This document shows, piece by piece, positions 42,792 to 51,265 of a stretch of 64,000 nucleotides of DNA; position 1 is the first letter of the stretch; every line of letters begins with the position of its first letter. This DNA comes from Pseudomonadota bacterium. Lineage in GTDB: Bacteria > Pseudomonadota > Alphaproteobacteria > Rhizobiales > Beijerinckiaceae. The position numbers were made by a program, and so were the translations under genes. The stretch lies in assembly GCA_023386155.1 (NCBI GenBank), contig JAEWKH010000011.1:1-64000 (forward strand), written 5' to 3'. The notes under the pieces were generated by a model. It searched no databases, had not been told where the DNA came from, and saw only the letters and a program-made list of their open reading frames with translations.

Positions 42792-43655
42792 TTAGGCCGC
42801 GTATTCGAAAAGGCCGTTGTTGAACACCACGGCGTTGCGGGCGGGAACGCGGGCACGGAAGGCCGCCCGGCCCCGCTCCTCGCGCCAGATGTCGATGCTG
42901 ATCGTCTCGCCCGGAAACACAGGCGCGGAGAAACGTCCCTCAAGCGCGACCACGCGCTCTGGCACATAATCGCAGAGAGCCGCCATGAGACCATGGCCAG
43001 CCACCCCACAGGTTGCCAGGCCGTGCAGGATCGGACGGTCGTATCCGGCCTTTTTCGCGAAGGCCGGATCGACATGCAGTGGGTTGAGATCGCCCGAGAG
43101 CCGGTAGATCAGGGCCATCTGGGAATGGGTCGGCATATCGATGGTCTGGTCGGGAGCGCGCTCCGGCACGGGATGAGGCACCCGGAGAATCTCGTTCTTG
43201 CCGCCGAATCCGCCGTCCCCACGGCAGAAGACCGTCTGGAGCAGGGTCGCCAGCTTCTCACCCGTCGCGGCATCGGAGATCACACGTTCCGCATAGACCA
43301 GGGCTCCCTTGCCCGGCCCTTTGTCGACAAGATCGACAATCCGGGTGCGCCCCACGACTTCCCCCTCGCGCGGCAATGGGCGGTGAAGGCGCATAGCCTG
43401 CTCGCCATGCACCACCTTGACCCAGTCGATTCCAGTATCGAGGTCGCGCATCCAGAAGCCCGGATAGGCCAGCACATTCGCCATGGTCGGCACAGCCTTG
43501 AGCTTCGTCTCGTCGACGAATTGAAGCTGCCGCTCGGCGATGGGATCGATGCCGTAACCGGTCCCCAGGGCGTAGAGGATGCTGTCGCGCCATGCATAGG
43601 TCTGCCGGATCTCGGGAAACCGGAGCGAGAATAGCTTTTCAGGATCGATTGCCAT
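42792..43655 (-). CDS. MaoC-like (R)-specific enoyl-CoA hydratase
   Basis: A 287-residue double hot-dog protein of the type 2 hydratase kind. The second half holds the catalytic signature YRLSGDLNPLHVDP...KKAGYDRPILHGLATCG with Asp and His; the first half is the substrate-binding repeat (FWMRDLDTGIDWVKVVHGEQ). It would hydrate a trans-2-enoyl-CoA to the (R)-3-hydroxyacyl-CoA. With the SDR just upstream it mirrors the dehydrogenase and hydratase parts of peroxisomal multifunctional enzyme 2. The start follows the SDR stop by four bases. Confidence 0.92.
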   Translation of the reverse strand: MAIDPEKLFSLRFPEIRQTYAWRDSILYALGTGYGIDPIAERQLQFVDETKLKAVPTMANVLAYPGFWMRDLDTGIDWVKVVHGEQAMRLHRPLPREGEVVGRTRIVDLVDKGPGKGALVYAERVISDAATGEKLATLLQTVFCRGDGGFGGKNEILRVPHPVPERAPDQTIDMPTHSQMALIYRLSGDLNPLHVDPAFAKKAGYDRPILHGLATCGVAGHGLMAALCDYVPERVVALEGRFSAPVFPGETISIDIWREERGRAAFRARVPARNAVVFNNGLFEYAA

Positions 43656-43659
43656 GGCT

Positions 43660-44574
43660 TCAGACCGGATCCCAGGAGAAAACATCGGCCGAGCGTTCGA
43701 GTGGCGTGAGCGACGGGCCGAAAGCATGGGGCAGCTGCTCGGCCAGTGCTTCGGGCGTCCATCCCTCACCGCGATGAAGCGACCGGACGGGGCGCGGCTG
43801 GCTCATGAGGAAGATCTCGTTGTTGCGCACGGCAAAGACCTGCCCCGAAATATCCTTTGCAGCGTCCGAGCCCAGGAAGGCCACCATGGGGGCGATCTTC
43901 TCCGGCGTCATCTGCTTGAGCTTTGCCACGCGCACCTTGTCGGCCTCGGTTTCGGTTGGAATCGAGCTGACCATGCGGCTCCACGCAAATGGCGCGATGC
44001 AGTTGGAGCGCACGTTGAAGCGCTGCATGTCCATGGCAATCGCCCGGGACAGACCGACGATCCCGAGCTTGGCGGCCATGTAGTTGGCTTGGCCGAAATT
44101 GCCGATAAGACCCGCTGTCGAAGTCATGTGGATGTAGGAACCGGATTGCTGTTGCCGGAAGTGAGTGGCGGCCGCACGGCTGATGTTAAAGCTGCCGTGG
44201 AGATGCACGTCGATCACGGCGCGCCACTCGTCCGGCTCCATGCGGTGGAAGATCGCATCCCGCAGAATTCCGGCATTGTTCACGACGATATCGATGCGGC
44301 CGAAACTGTCGAGAGCCGTCTGCACGATGCGTTGGGCGCTCGCCCAGTCAACTACGGAATCGCGATTGGCCGCAGCCTGCCCCCCAGTCGCGCGGATGGC
44401 GGCGGCCGCTTCTTCCGCCACGGAGGCATTCTCGGTCTCTCCCGTGAGCGTGACGCCCACATCGTTGATGACGACGCTCGCGCCCGACTTGGCGAGCCCT
44501 TCGGCAATCGCGCGCCCAACGCCTTGGCCGGCGCCCGTGACGATGGCAACCTTGCCGTCCAGCATTTGTGGCAT
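43660..44574 (-). CDS. SDR 3-hydroxyacyl-CoA dehydrogenase-like (MFE-2 type)
   Basis: A 304-residue classical SDR with VAIVTGAGQGVGRAIAEGLA, NNAGILRDAIFHRMEPDEW, the catalytic Ser/Tyr/Lys in HMTSTAGLIGNFGQANYMAAK and a C-terminal extension. The NDVGV and NNAGILRD forms are typical of the dehydrogenase of multifunctional enzyme 2, which oxidises (R)-3-hydroxyacyl-CoA, in keeping with the MaoC partner. GGAGG precedes the ATG at 44574. It starts 20 bases after the thiolase-like gene. Confidence 0.9.
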   Translation of the reverse strand: MPQMLDGKVAIVTGAGQGVGRAIAEGLAKSGASVVINDVGVTLTGETENASVAEEAAAAIRATGGQAAANRDSVVDWASAQRIVQTALDSFGRIDIVVNNAGILRDAIFHRMEPDEWRAVIDVHLHGSFNISRAAATHFRQQQSGSYIHMTSTAGLIGNFGQANYMAAKLGIVGLSRAIAMDMQRFNVRSNCIAPFAWSRMVSSIPTETEADKVRVAKLKQMTPEKIAPMVAFLGSDAAKDISGQVFAVRNNEIFLMSQPRPVRSLHRGEGWTPEALAEQLPHAFGPSLTPLERSADVFSWDPV

Positions 44575-44594
44575 GGTGATTTCCTCCTTTTGTC

Positions 44595-45746
44595 TCAAAC
44601 TGTGGCTGACGAGCCGAGGATGGCCGTCGCCTGGCTGGAGAGAACGCCTCCATTGGCATGGGCGAGCGCGACCTCGACTCCCGGAACCTGTCGCGCGCCG
44701 CAGGCGCCGCGTAGCTGCTCCACCGCTTCGATGAGCGTGAACAGGCCGTACATCCCCGGATGATTGCAGGAGAGGCCGCCGCCGTTCGTATTCACCGGCA
44801 GGGTGCCGCCGGGTGCAATGGCTCCGCTCGAAATGAAGGCCCCGCCCTCTCCCTTGGGGCAGAAGCCGAGGTCTTCGAGAAACAGGAGCGTGGTGATCGT
44901 GAAGGCGTCATAGACCATCACATGATCGATCTCGGCTGGGCCGAGGCCGGCCATGGCATAGGCCCTGCGGCCCGACTCAACGGCTGCCGTGGTGGTAAGG
45001 TCCGGCATGGCGGCGATCTGCCGGTGACTGACGGCGATGCCCGTTCCCAGGATATAGGTAGGCTGCTTGGCGAGATCCCTGGCCCGATCCGCCCGAGTGA
45101 CCACCAGGGCCGCGCCGCCATCGGTAACGAGACAACAATCGGCCCGCGTGATGGGATCGCTTACCATGCGCGAGGAAAGGACCTCGCTGCGCGTCAGGGG
45201 GCCTCGAGCGAAGGCATCCGGATTGAGATTCGCCCATGCGCGGGCGGCGAGAGCCACATCGGCAAGGTTCTCGCGGGTCGTGCCGAACCTGTGCATGTGC
45301 CGTGCGGCTGCGAGCGCGTAGCTCGAAATCGGATAGCGGGGCCTGTAGGGCGTTTCATACGGTTGCGGATCCGGCATGGAGACGAGCCGCCCGCCCGCGC
45401 TGAGCTGGTTGGAGCCGTAGCAGATGAGCGCCACGTCGCACAGGCCGTTCTCTAGGGCTGAGACGGCGTTCTGTAGGTGGAAGAGGAACGAGGCTCCGCC
45501 CACCATGGTGCCGTCCGCGTGCCGGACGGAGATCCCGAGGCGCTCGGCCACGTTGAGAACCGGCAGGCCCGAGGAGGAAATGGCGCAGAAGAGGCCGTCG
45601 ACATCCTTCAGAGTGAGCCCGCAATCCTCCAGCGCGAGGATCGCGGCCTCCTGCAACTGGTCAAAGGGAGAACGCCCGGGCGCATTCCAGCGCTTTGTGT
45701 TGCCGATGCCCACAATGGCGGCTCTGCCGCGAAGAGGATGGCTCAT
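44595..45746 (-). CDS. Thiolase-superfamily protein without the nucleophilic Cys
   Basis: A 383-residue thiolase fold of the SCP-x/lipid-transfer branch. RGRAAIVGIGNTKRW, GLTLKDVDGLFC, CLVTDGGAALVVTRADRARD and PVNTNGGGLSCNHPGMYGLF (His329) are family blocks. Where thiolases carry the acylated Cys, this protein reads DGTMVGGASFLFHLQNAVSA, with no Cys, and the C-terminal CxG motif is AHANGGVLSS. Thiolase folds of this kind that pair with a DUF35 protein (Ltp2-ChsH2 in steroid side-chain breakdown) are retro-aldolases. The gene overlaps the DUF35 gene by four bases, so a similar complex is likely here, by inference. Confidence 0.88.
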   Translation of the reverse strand: MSHPLRGRAAIVGIGNTKRWNAPGRSPFDQLQEAAILALEDCGLTLKDVDGLFCAISSSGLPVLNVAERLGISVRHADGTMVGGASFLFHLQNAVSALENGLCDVALICYGSNQLSAGGRLVSMPDPQPYETPYRPRYPISSYALAAARHMHRFGTTRENLADVALAARAWANLNPDAFARGPLTRSEVLSSRMVSDPITRADCCLVTDGGAALVVTRADRARDLAKQPTYILGTGIAVSHRQIAAMPDLTTTAAVESGRRAYAMAGLGPAEIDHVMVYDAFTITTLLFLEDLGFCPKGEGGAFISSGAIAPGGTLPVNTNGGGLSCNHPGMYGLFTLIEAVEQLRGACGARQVPGVEVALAHANGGVLSSQATAILGSSATV

Positions 45747-46132
45747 GAGGCGACCCCCTCGACGGGCATGAACACCACCATCGGCTCGGGCTCCTGCAGG
45801 ATGCGCGCTGTCACCTTCATGCCGATGCGCACCTCCTGCGGGTCGGTGCCCTCGACACGGCTCATCATGCGCGCGCCCTCGGCGAGATCGACAAGAGAGA
45901 CGTTGTAATCGCCTTCGCGCTCGCGCACGGTCGTGGCGGAGTAGACCGTGCCATGCCCGGCGGCCTCCTGCCATGCGAGATCCGCCGAGCCGCAGGCCGA
46001 GCAGACGACAGCAGGAGGAAAGCGGCAGGTTCCGCATTTCTTGCAGTGCTGGAGCATGAACCGGCCTTCCGACAACGCGGAGCGCCAGACTTCGTCGGGG
46101 CCGGGGCCGTCAAAGCGTGGATCGGCGCTCAT
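45743..46132 (-). CDS. DUF35 OB-fold/zinc-ribbon acyl-CoA-associated protein
   Basis: A 129-residue protein with the rubredoxin-like zinc ribbon CKKCGTCRFPPAVVCSACGS (two CxxC pairs) followed by an OB-fold (GTVYSATTVRER, LVDLAEGARMMSRV). This family binds acyl-CoA and partners thiolase-like enzymes. It overlaps the thiolase-like gene downstream and the crotonase-like gene upstream by four bases each, so the three proteins are probably made in equal amounts and may form one complex. Confidence 0.92.
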   Translation of the reverse strand: MSADPRFDGPGPDEVWRSALSEGRFMLQHCKKCGTCRFPPAVVCSACGSADLAWQEAAGHGTVYSATTVREREGDYNVSLVDLAEGARMMSRVEGTDPQEVRIGMKVTARILQEPEPMVVFMPVEGVAS

Positions 46133-46719
46133 GGAGACTTCCCTTTCCGCGATGGGTCGAACCAGAGGTCGAATTGGATGGCTTCTTTCAGGGAAAGTTC
46201 ATTCGCAGCCTTGAAGGCGCGTTTGAGCTGCCGGCCAACGCCGTTCCCGAGTTGGGCAACGATCTCCTGGACATGCGCATCGGAATCGCTCGTGCGAATC
46301 GCGTGTCGGTGCTCCACAAGGCGCGCGAGAAAATCCTGTGATGCGTCGAAGACGATCGCCCTTGCTGGAACGGGGCCGAACCTGACGTGAAGCAGGGATG
46401 CCAGTCCGGGGACCGTGCGCCAATCGGAAGACGTTCTCGCCTCAGGTCCAAGGATGACGCGGTCAGCCGCGAGGAGATATGCAATGCCGCGTCGTCCGAT
46501 GGGACCGAAGGGAAGGGCGAATACCGGGATTGAGGCTTCGCTCAGCAGGCCGATGGTTTCGCCATGGAGATTGGCATCCGTGACGTCTCCGGTGAACGAG
46601 CCGGTCAGGATGAACGCCGTGGATCGATCGGCCTCGCGTAGGGCGCGTTTCACCAGCGCCAGAATTTCCGCGTCGCTTGACTGATCGGGAAGGTTCAGCC
46701 GATAGGGTGCCGTGCTCAT
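46129..46719 (-). CDS. Degenerate crotonase-fold protein
   Basis: A 196-residue protein whose order of elements follows enoyl-CoA hydratase: AFILTGSFTGDVTD resembles the VVLTGxGxxFSAGxD block and PVFALPFGPIGRRGIAYLLA followed by ADRVILGPEAR resembles PVIAAVxGxxxGGGxELAL...CD. The oxyanion-hole glycines and the catalytic Glu region of true hydratases are missing and the protein is about 60 residues short. It may be a structural or regulatory subunit. It sits one base after a full crotonase and overlaps the DUF35 gene. Confidence 0.6.
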   Translation of the reverse strand: MSTAPYRLNLPDQSSDAEILALVKRALREADRSTAFILTGSFTGDVTDANLHGETIGLLSEASIPVFALPFGPIGRRGIAYLLAADRVILGPEARTSSDWRTVPGLASLLHVRFGPVPARAIVFDASQDFLARLVEHRHAIRTSDSDAHVQEIVAQLGNGVGRQLKRAFKAANELSLKEAIQFDLWFDPSRKGKSP

Positions 46720-47502
46720 TCAATGGCCCCGATAGTTGGGACGGCGCTTTTCCAGGAAGGCGCGCGTGCCTTCCTGGGCGTCCTCGGTGCCGAGAAGGCC
46801 CGCCATCAGGCCGACCTCATGGGAAAGTGCCGCATGCAGGCTCATGGCTCCTGCGCTGCGCAGGGCCGCTTTCGCTGTACGGCTCGCAAGCGGGGCCTTT
46901 GACGCGATGCCGCGCGCCTTCTCGAGCGTTGCCTCGACGATACACTCGGCCGGAACGACCTCGTCCACGAGGCCCATGCGCCGGGCGGACCAAGCATCCA
47001 CGAACCTGCCCGTAAGCGCGGCTTCCACTTGCGGGCCCGCGCCCGTGCGCTCGCGCCAGAGCTGCGTTCCGCCCGCGCCGGGGATGATGCCGAGATTGAT
47101 TTCAGGCTGGCCGAATATCGCGTTGTCGCCCGCAACGATCAGATCGCATGACAGGGCAAGCTCGCAGCCGCCGCCCAGGCAGAAGCCCGTCACTCCGGCA
47201 ACGATGGGGGTCTCGGTTCGAAAAATGCTCTCAAAGGCTCGGCGGGTGGGAGAGGCAAGATAACTGGCGGGCGAATGGCCCGCCAATGTGTCGACATCGG
47301 CCCCAGCCGAGAAGTCCTTGGGGCCGCCGGTGAGCGCCACCGCATGCACCGCCGGGTCGCGGTCCGCCCTGGCGAGTTCTTCTGCAAGTCGCGTGAGAAC
47401 AGTCGGATTGAGCGCGTTGCGCGCTGCCGGGCGGTCGATGAGCAGGAGCAGGACGGCGCCTCTGCGCTCAGCCTTCACAAATGAGTGTTCGCTCGCTTCC
47501 AT
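46720..47502 (-). CDS. Enoyl-CoA hydratase/isomerase
   Basis: A complete 260-residue crotonase. DRPAARNALN, AVALTGGPKDFSAGADVDTL (oxyanion-hole Ala-Gly), AGVTGFCLGGGCELALSCDL and GQPEINLGIIPGAGGTQ with a Glu at the position of the second catalytic residue are all present; only one of the two usual catalytic Glu is obvious. It is the first gene of the nine-gene minus operon and starts eight bases downstream of GAGGAG. The twin-operator promoter region begins just upstream. Confidence 0.93.
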   Translation of the reverse strand: MEASEHSFVKAERRGAVLLLLIDRPAARNALNPTVLTRLAEELARADRDPAVHAVALTGGPKDFSAGADVDTLAGHSPASYLASPTRRAFESIFRTETPIVAGVTGFCLGGGCELALSCDLIVAGDNAIFGQPEINLGIIPGAGGTQLWRERTGAGPQVEAALTGRFVDAWSARRMGLVDEVVPAECIVEATLEKARGIASKAPLASRTAKAALRSAGAMSLHAALSHEVGLMAGLLGTEDAQEGTRAFLEKRRPNYRGH

Positions 47503-47530
47503 GGCAGCTCCTCGATGATGGCGAAAGGTT

Positions 47531-47548
47531 ACATACCCATCAGTATGT
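47531..47548. promoter_or_regulatory. TetR-type operator 1 (crotonase side)
   Basis: ACATAC-CCATCA-GTATGT, an inverted repeat with perfect 6-bp arms, 29 bp upstream of the crotonase start. The second site at 47642 shares ACATAC-nCATCnG-GTAT. The size and symmetry fit a TetR-family dimer, and a TetR gene lies in the divergent operon (53455). Confidence 0.75.
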
Positions 47549-47630
47549 AGGCAAGTGGCCAGCGTGAATTGCTTTAAAATTGCCTAAAACAAACCGATAT
47601 TACCTACATTATAGCTATAATATCACTCTG

Positions 47631-47660
47631 TTGACATTGCGACATACTCATCGGTATCGT
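47631..47660 (+). promoter_or_regulatory. Promoter of the uptake operon with overlapping operator 2
   Basis: TTGACA (47631-47636), 18-base spacer, TATCGT (47655-47660). The operator ACATACTCATCGGTATCGT (47642-47660) covers the spacer and the whole -10 box, so a bound repressor would block polymerase. It points to the binding-protein gene at 47710. Confidence 0.72.
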
Positions 47661-47709
47661 GCATGGACAGAACAAGACCGGTAACGGCGTTCACATAGGA
47701 GGAAGGTTC

Positions 47710-48876
47710 ATGAAGTCGCTCAAGACCAAAGCTCTCAAGACTCTCGCCATCGCGTCCTTAAGCGCTCTCGTCGTTGCCGGTCACGCTCAGGCCCAAGCTC
47801 AAGATCCCATCAAGGTGGGCGCGATCTTCCCGCTGAGCGGCGGCGCGGGGCCGCAGGGCCAGCACGTCACCCAGGCCATTCAGGCCATGGCGGCGATCAT
47901 CAACGAATCGGGCGGCGTCATGGGCCGCAAGATCGAGGTTCTTTCGCGGGATGACGAATCGACGCCTGCCGTCGGCGTCTCGCGTGCCAACGAACTCATC
48001 TCGGCCGGTGTCTCGGTGATCATTGAGGGCTGGAACAGTCCGGTGACGCTCGCCATGCAGCCGGTCATCAACCGCGCCAACATTCTCGACATCACTGCCA
48101 TCTCGAAGGCTGATCCGATCCTCTCCGGCGAGGGCAATCCCTATGCCATACGCCTCAACAGTTCGAACTCGCAGGACGGCGCGGTTATTGCGAAGTATAT
48201 CGCCGATGCCAAAGCCAAGCGCATTGCGTTTATGACGGAGAACGACGCCTATGGTAACGGCGCACAGGAATCCATCGAGGCCGAGCTGAAGAAGCTCAAC
48301 TACGCTTACGAGAAGGTGGCCGAGGAGAAGTTTCCTTTCAACCAGGCTGACTTCCGCGTGGCCCTGACCAATGTGCGCGCGGCCAATCCCGATATGACGA
48401 TCGCCATCAATGCCAATGAAGGTCTCGGCATGCCGGCGCTTATCCGCCAGGCGAAGCAGAGCCGTCTCCCGGGACAGCTCGTGACCGCCGTCGGCACCGT
48501 CGCGCCGAGCGTGATCTCCGTGGCCGGCGAAGCCGCCAACGGCGTGATCGGTGCAGACATCTACTTCCCCGATGTGGAGCCCTTCGCGTCGAACGAGGCG
48601 AACAAGAAGTTCGTCGCCAAGACGCAGGAGATGTTCAAGTACACGCCCGACAAGTTCATGGCGCTCGGTGCGACTTCGCTGCAGGTCTGGGCCATGGCCG
48701 TCAATGAAGTGAAGAGCCTCGACAAGGAAGCTGTCGCAAAGCGCATCCGCGGCGGCAGCTTCAAGGGCACGATTTTTGGGGATGTGACTTTCGCGGCGAA
48801 CGGCCAGCTCGAGTCCAGCCACAAGCTCTTCACGATCGATAACCAGAAGATCGTCGTCCGTCCGGCTTCGAACTAA
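47710..48876 (+). CDS. Branched-chain-type ABC transporter substrate-binding protein (copy 1)
   Basis: A 388-residue periplasmic binding protein of the LivJ/LivK (HAAT) type. Signal peptide ends near HAQAQAQ; the mature protein starts DPIKVGAIFPLSGGAGPQGQ, the ligand-pocket Leu-Ser-Gly stretch of the family. GGVMGRKIEVLSRDDESTPA and AFMTENDAYGNGAQESIEAE are further blocks. AGGAGG precedes the ATG. It is nearly the same as the protein at 59075. The ligand is unknown; in catabolic operons these proteins often bind aromatic or other organic acids rather than amino acids. Confidence 0.93.
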   Translation: MKSLKTKALKTLAIASLSALVVAGHAQAQAQDPIKVGAIFPLSGGAGPQGQHVTQAIQAMAAIINESGGVMGRKIEVLSRDDESTPAVGVSRANELISAGVSVIIEGWNSPVTLAMQPVINRANILDITAISKADPILSGEGNPYAIRLNSSNSQDGAVIAKYIADAKAKRIAFMTENDAYGNGAQESIEAELKKLNYAYEKVAEEKFPFNQADFRVALTNVRAANPDMTIAINANEGLGMPALIRQAKQSRLPGQLVTAVGTVAPSVISVAGEAANGVIGADIYFPDVEPFASNEANKKFVAKTQEMFKYTPDKFMALGATSLQVWAMAVNEVKSLDKEAVAKRIRGGSFKGTIFGDVTFAANGQLESSHKLFTIDNQKIVVRPASN

Positions 48877-48886
48877 GGGTGGTGAG

Positions 48887-49663
48887 ATGTCCGGCAATAT
48901 GGGACCGGTTCTTCGCGTCGAGAGTCTCGGCGTCACCTATGGCGCCCTGGTCGCCCTCGACGAGGTGACCTGGAGCGTCGGTGCCGGCGAGATCCTCGGG
49001 ATCATCGGTCCCAACGGCGCCGGCAAAAGCTCCTGCTACGACGCCGTCACCCATCTCGTCCGGAGACGGGGACGGGTCTACCTGAACGGCGAGGAGGTGA
49101 CGGACACGGCGCCTCATCTCCTCGCCGAGCGGGGCCTGAAGCGGGCGTTCCAGCAGAACGCCTTCTTCCACGAACTGACCGTTCTGGAGAACATGGTCAC
49201 CGTGCTCCAGGACCGGTACGGCACGGGCCTTCTGGCCACGACGCTGCTGCCCTTCACGCAGGTGCGCCGGAGGGCGGAGGCGGTGGAGGACGCCAAGCGT
49301 CGCCTTGTGCGCTTCGGCATTCCCGAGGCGTATCACAACCTCAAGCCAACCAATATTCCCTACGGCACTCAGCGCATGCTCTCGATCGCGCTGGCCTATG
49401 GAAGCGGGGCCAAGGCACTGCTCCTCGACGAGCCCGCTGCCGGTCTCGGCGGCGCGGACATGACCCATCTGGTCAATCTTCTGATCTCGCTGAAGAGGGA
49501 AGGCTTGGCCGTGGTCGTCATCGAGCATCACATGGACCTGATCATGTCGGTGGCCGACCAGATCGTGGTGCTGGAGCAGGGCAGGCTGCTCGCCACCGGA
49601 TCGCCACATGAGATCCAGTCCGATCCTCGTGTCCTCGAGGCCTATCTGGGGCGTGCGCAATGA
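48887..49663 (+). CDS. Branched-chain-type ABC transporter ATPase (LivG type)
   Basis: A 258-residue ATPase. Walker A GIIGPNGAGKSSCYDAVTHL, Q-loop FQQNAFFHELTVLENM, Walker B ALLLDEPAAGLGG, and H-loop VVVIEHHMDLIMSVAD. The signature motif reads IPYGTQRMLSIALAYG, a drift from the common LSYGQQR, but otherwise it looks functional. It starts 10 bp after the binding protein and overlaps the next ATPase by four bases. Confidence 0.93.
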   Translation: MSGNMGPVLRVESLGVTYGALVALDEVTWSVGAGEILGIIGPNGAGKSSCYDAVTHLVRRRGRVYLNGEEVTDTAPHLLAERGLKRAFQQNAFFHELTVLENMVTVLQDRYGTGLLATTLLPFTQVRRRAEAVEDAKRRLVRFGIPEAYHNLKPTNIPYGTQRMLSIALAYGSGAKALLLDEPAAGLGGADMTHLVNLLISLKREGLAVVVIEHHMDLIMSVADQIVVLEQGRLLATGSPHEIQSDPRVLEAYLGRAQ

Positions 49664-50400
49664 ACATTCGTCCGGTTCTCGAAGCTACCGACCTCAAGGT
49701 CGCCTATGGCGGCAACGTCGCCCTCGACCTGTCGCGCATTGCAGTTGGCGAGCGGGAGCTCGTCGGCGTCGTCGGCGCGAACGGGGCTGGCAAGTCCACC
49801 CTCGTCAACGCGCTCCTCGGCTGGTCGCGCGGCGCGCCGAAGGTCTCCGGCAAGGTCATGCTCGACGGGCGCGACATGTCCGCGCTTCCGCCCCACGAGC
49901 GGGTCAGGTCGGGTTTGCTGCTCATCCCCGAGGGAAAACTCGTCTTCACGCAGATGAGCGTGGAGGAGAATCTCGCCACGAGCGCCGAAGGGCCCACCGA
50001 CGGGCAGAAGCGGCGCCATTACTCGGTCGATGATGTTTATGCGCTCTTCCCGCGCCTCTATGAGCGCAGGCATCATCTCGGCTCGCAGCTATCCGGCGGT
50101 GAGCGTCAGATGCTCGGCATCGCGCGGGCGCTCAGGCTCGGACCGAGAGCGCTGCTGCTGGACGAACCATCCATCGGCCTTGCCCCGCGCCTCGTCTCTA
50201 CGGTTCTCGAAACTGTGCGGTCGCTGGTCGATTCCGGCCTCACCGTGCTCCTCGTGGAACAGAACGTGCGGGCCGCCATCGAAGTGGTCGACCGCCTGGT
50301 CCTGCTCGAACGCGGGCGGATCCTCGCTGAGGGGCCGGCCTCGGAGATGCGAGACGACCCCCGGATCGCCGAAGCCTATCTCGGAGCGCATGTGGCATGA
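49660..50400 (+). CDS. Branched-chain-type ABC transporter ATPase (LivF type)
   Basis: A 246-residue ATPase, second nucleotide-binding subunit. Walker A GVVGANGAGKSTLVNALLGW, QMSVEENLATS, signature LSGGERQMLGIARALRLGPR, Walker B ALLLDEPSIGLAP and H-loop VLLVEQNVRAAIEVVD are all canonical LivF. It overlaps both neighbours by four bases. Confidence 0.94.
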   Translation: MNIRPVLEATDLKVAYGGNVALDLSRIAVGERELVGVVGANGAGKSTLVNALLGWSRGAPKVSGKVMLDGRDMSALPPHERVRSGLLLIPEGKLVFTQMSVEENLATSAEGPTDGQKRRHYSVDDVYALFPRLYERRHHLGSQLSGGERQMLGIARALRLGPRALLLDEPSIGLAPRLVSTVLETVRSLVDSGLTVLLVEQNVRAAIEVVDRLVLLERGRILAEGPASEMRDDPRIAEAYLGAHVA

Positions 50401-51263
50401 ACCTCACGCAGCAACTCGTCAATGGGATCGTTCTCGGCCACGCCTATGCGCTCATCGCCATCGGCTGGACGGTGCTCCTGGGCGTTGCCCGGCTGGTCAA
50501 TTTCGGCCACGGCCAGATGTACATGCTGGGCGCATTCGTGACCTGGTATGGCGTCTCGCGGCTCGGGCTTTCGTATTTCGTTGCCATTCCCCTCGCCATG
50601 ATGGTCGGCATCGCGGTCGGCTACATCATGCAGAGAGTCATGCTCCAGCTCACCCTGAAGCAGGACCTGGTCTCGATCATGATCGTCACGCTCGGCTTCG
50701 GCTACGTGCTCCACGGCGGGGCGGCCTTGTTCTTCGGATCCACGGGCCAGATCCTCGAGACACCGTTCTCGACCAGGGATATCTACTGGGGCGACCTTTG
50801 GATCACGTACCAGGATATCGCCATCGTAATCGCCGCGATCCTGTTCTTCGCGGCCCTGAAGTATGTAATCGACCGCACCCGGATCGGCCGGCTGGCCCGC
50901 ATGGTGGCCGAGGATCCGCAACTGGCGCAGCTCGCAGGCGTCAACGTGCGTCGCGTGTATCTGGGCGTCTTCGCCTTCGAAGGCGCCGCTGTGGCTCTGG
51001 CGGCCGCTCTCGTGGCCCCCCGCACGCCCATCCTCACTTCGATGGGTTTCGATGAGGTGATCATCACCTTCGTGGTCGTCGTTCTCGGGGGCATCGGAAG
51101 CGTCACGGGGAGTTATGTGGCGGGCCTTGCGCTTGGTCTTTTCACGGCCTTCTTCGGAGCCTTCGTGTCACCGGCCTACGCCACCGCCGCTGCTTTCGCG
51201 GTCCTGATCGCGGTTCTGGTGATCAGGCCCGGCGGCCTTGCCGTCAGCCCAGGAGGGCGCTGA
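50397..51263 (+). CDS. Branched-chain-type ABC transporter permease (LivH type)
   Basis: A 288-residue permease with about eight hydrophobic helices. It starts QQLVNGIVLGHAYALIAIGW and has the EAA-like AEDPQLAQLAGVNVRRVYLG and the C-terminal GFDEVIITFVVVVLGGIGSVTGSYVAG, standard LivH. It overlaps the LivF-type gene by four bases and precedes the LivM-type gene by two. Confidence 0.93.
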   Translation: MNLTQQLVNGIVLGHAYALIAIGWTVLLGVARLVNFGHGQMYMLGAFVTWYGVSRLGLSYFVAIPLAMMVGIAVGYIMQRVMLQLTLKQDLVSIMIVTLGFGYVLHGGAALFFGSTGQILETPFSTRDIYWGDLWITYQDIAIVIAAILFFAALKYVIDRTRIGRLARMVAEDPQLAQLAGVNVRRVYLGVFAFEGAAVALAAALVAPRTPILTSMGFDEVIITFVVVVLGGIGSVTGSYVAGLALGLFTAFFGAFVSPAYATAAAFAVLIAVLVIRPGGLAVSPGGR

Positions 51264-51265
51264 GC

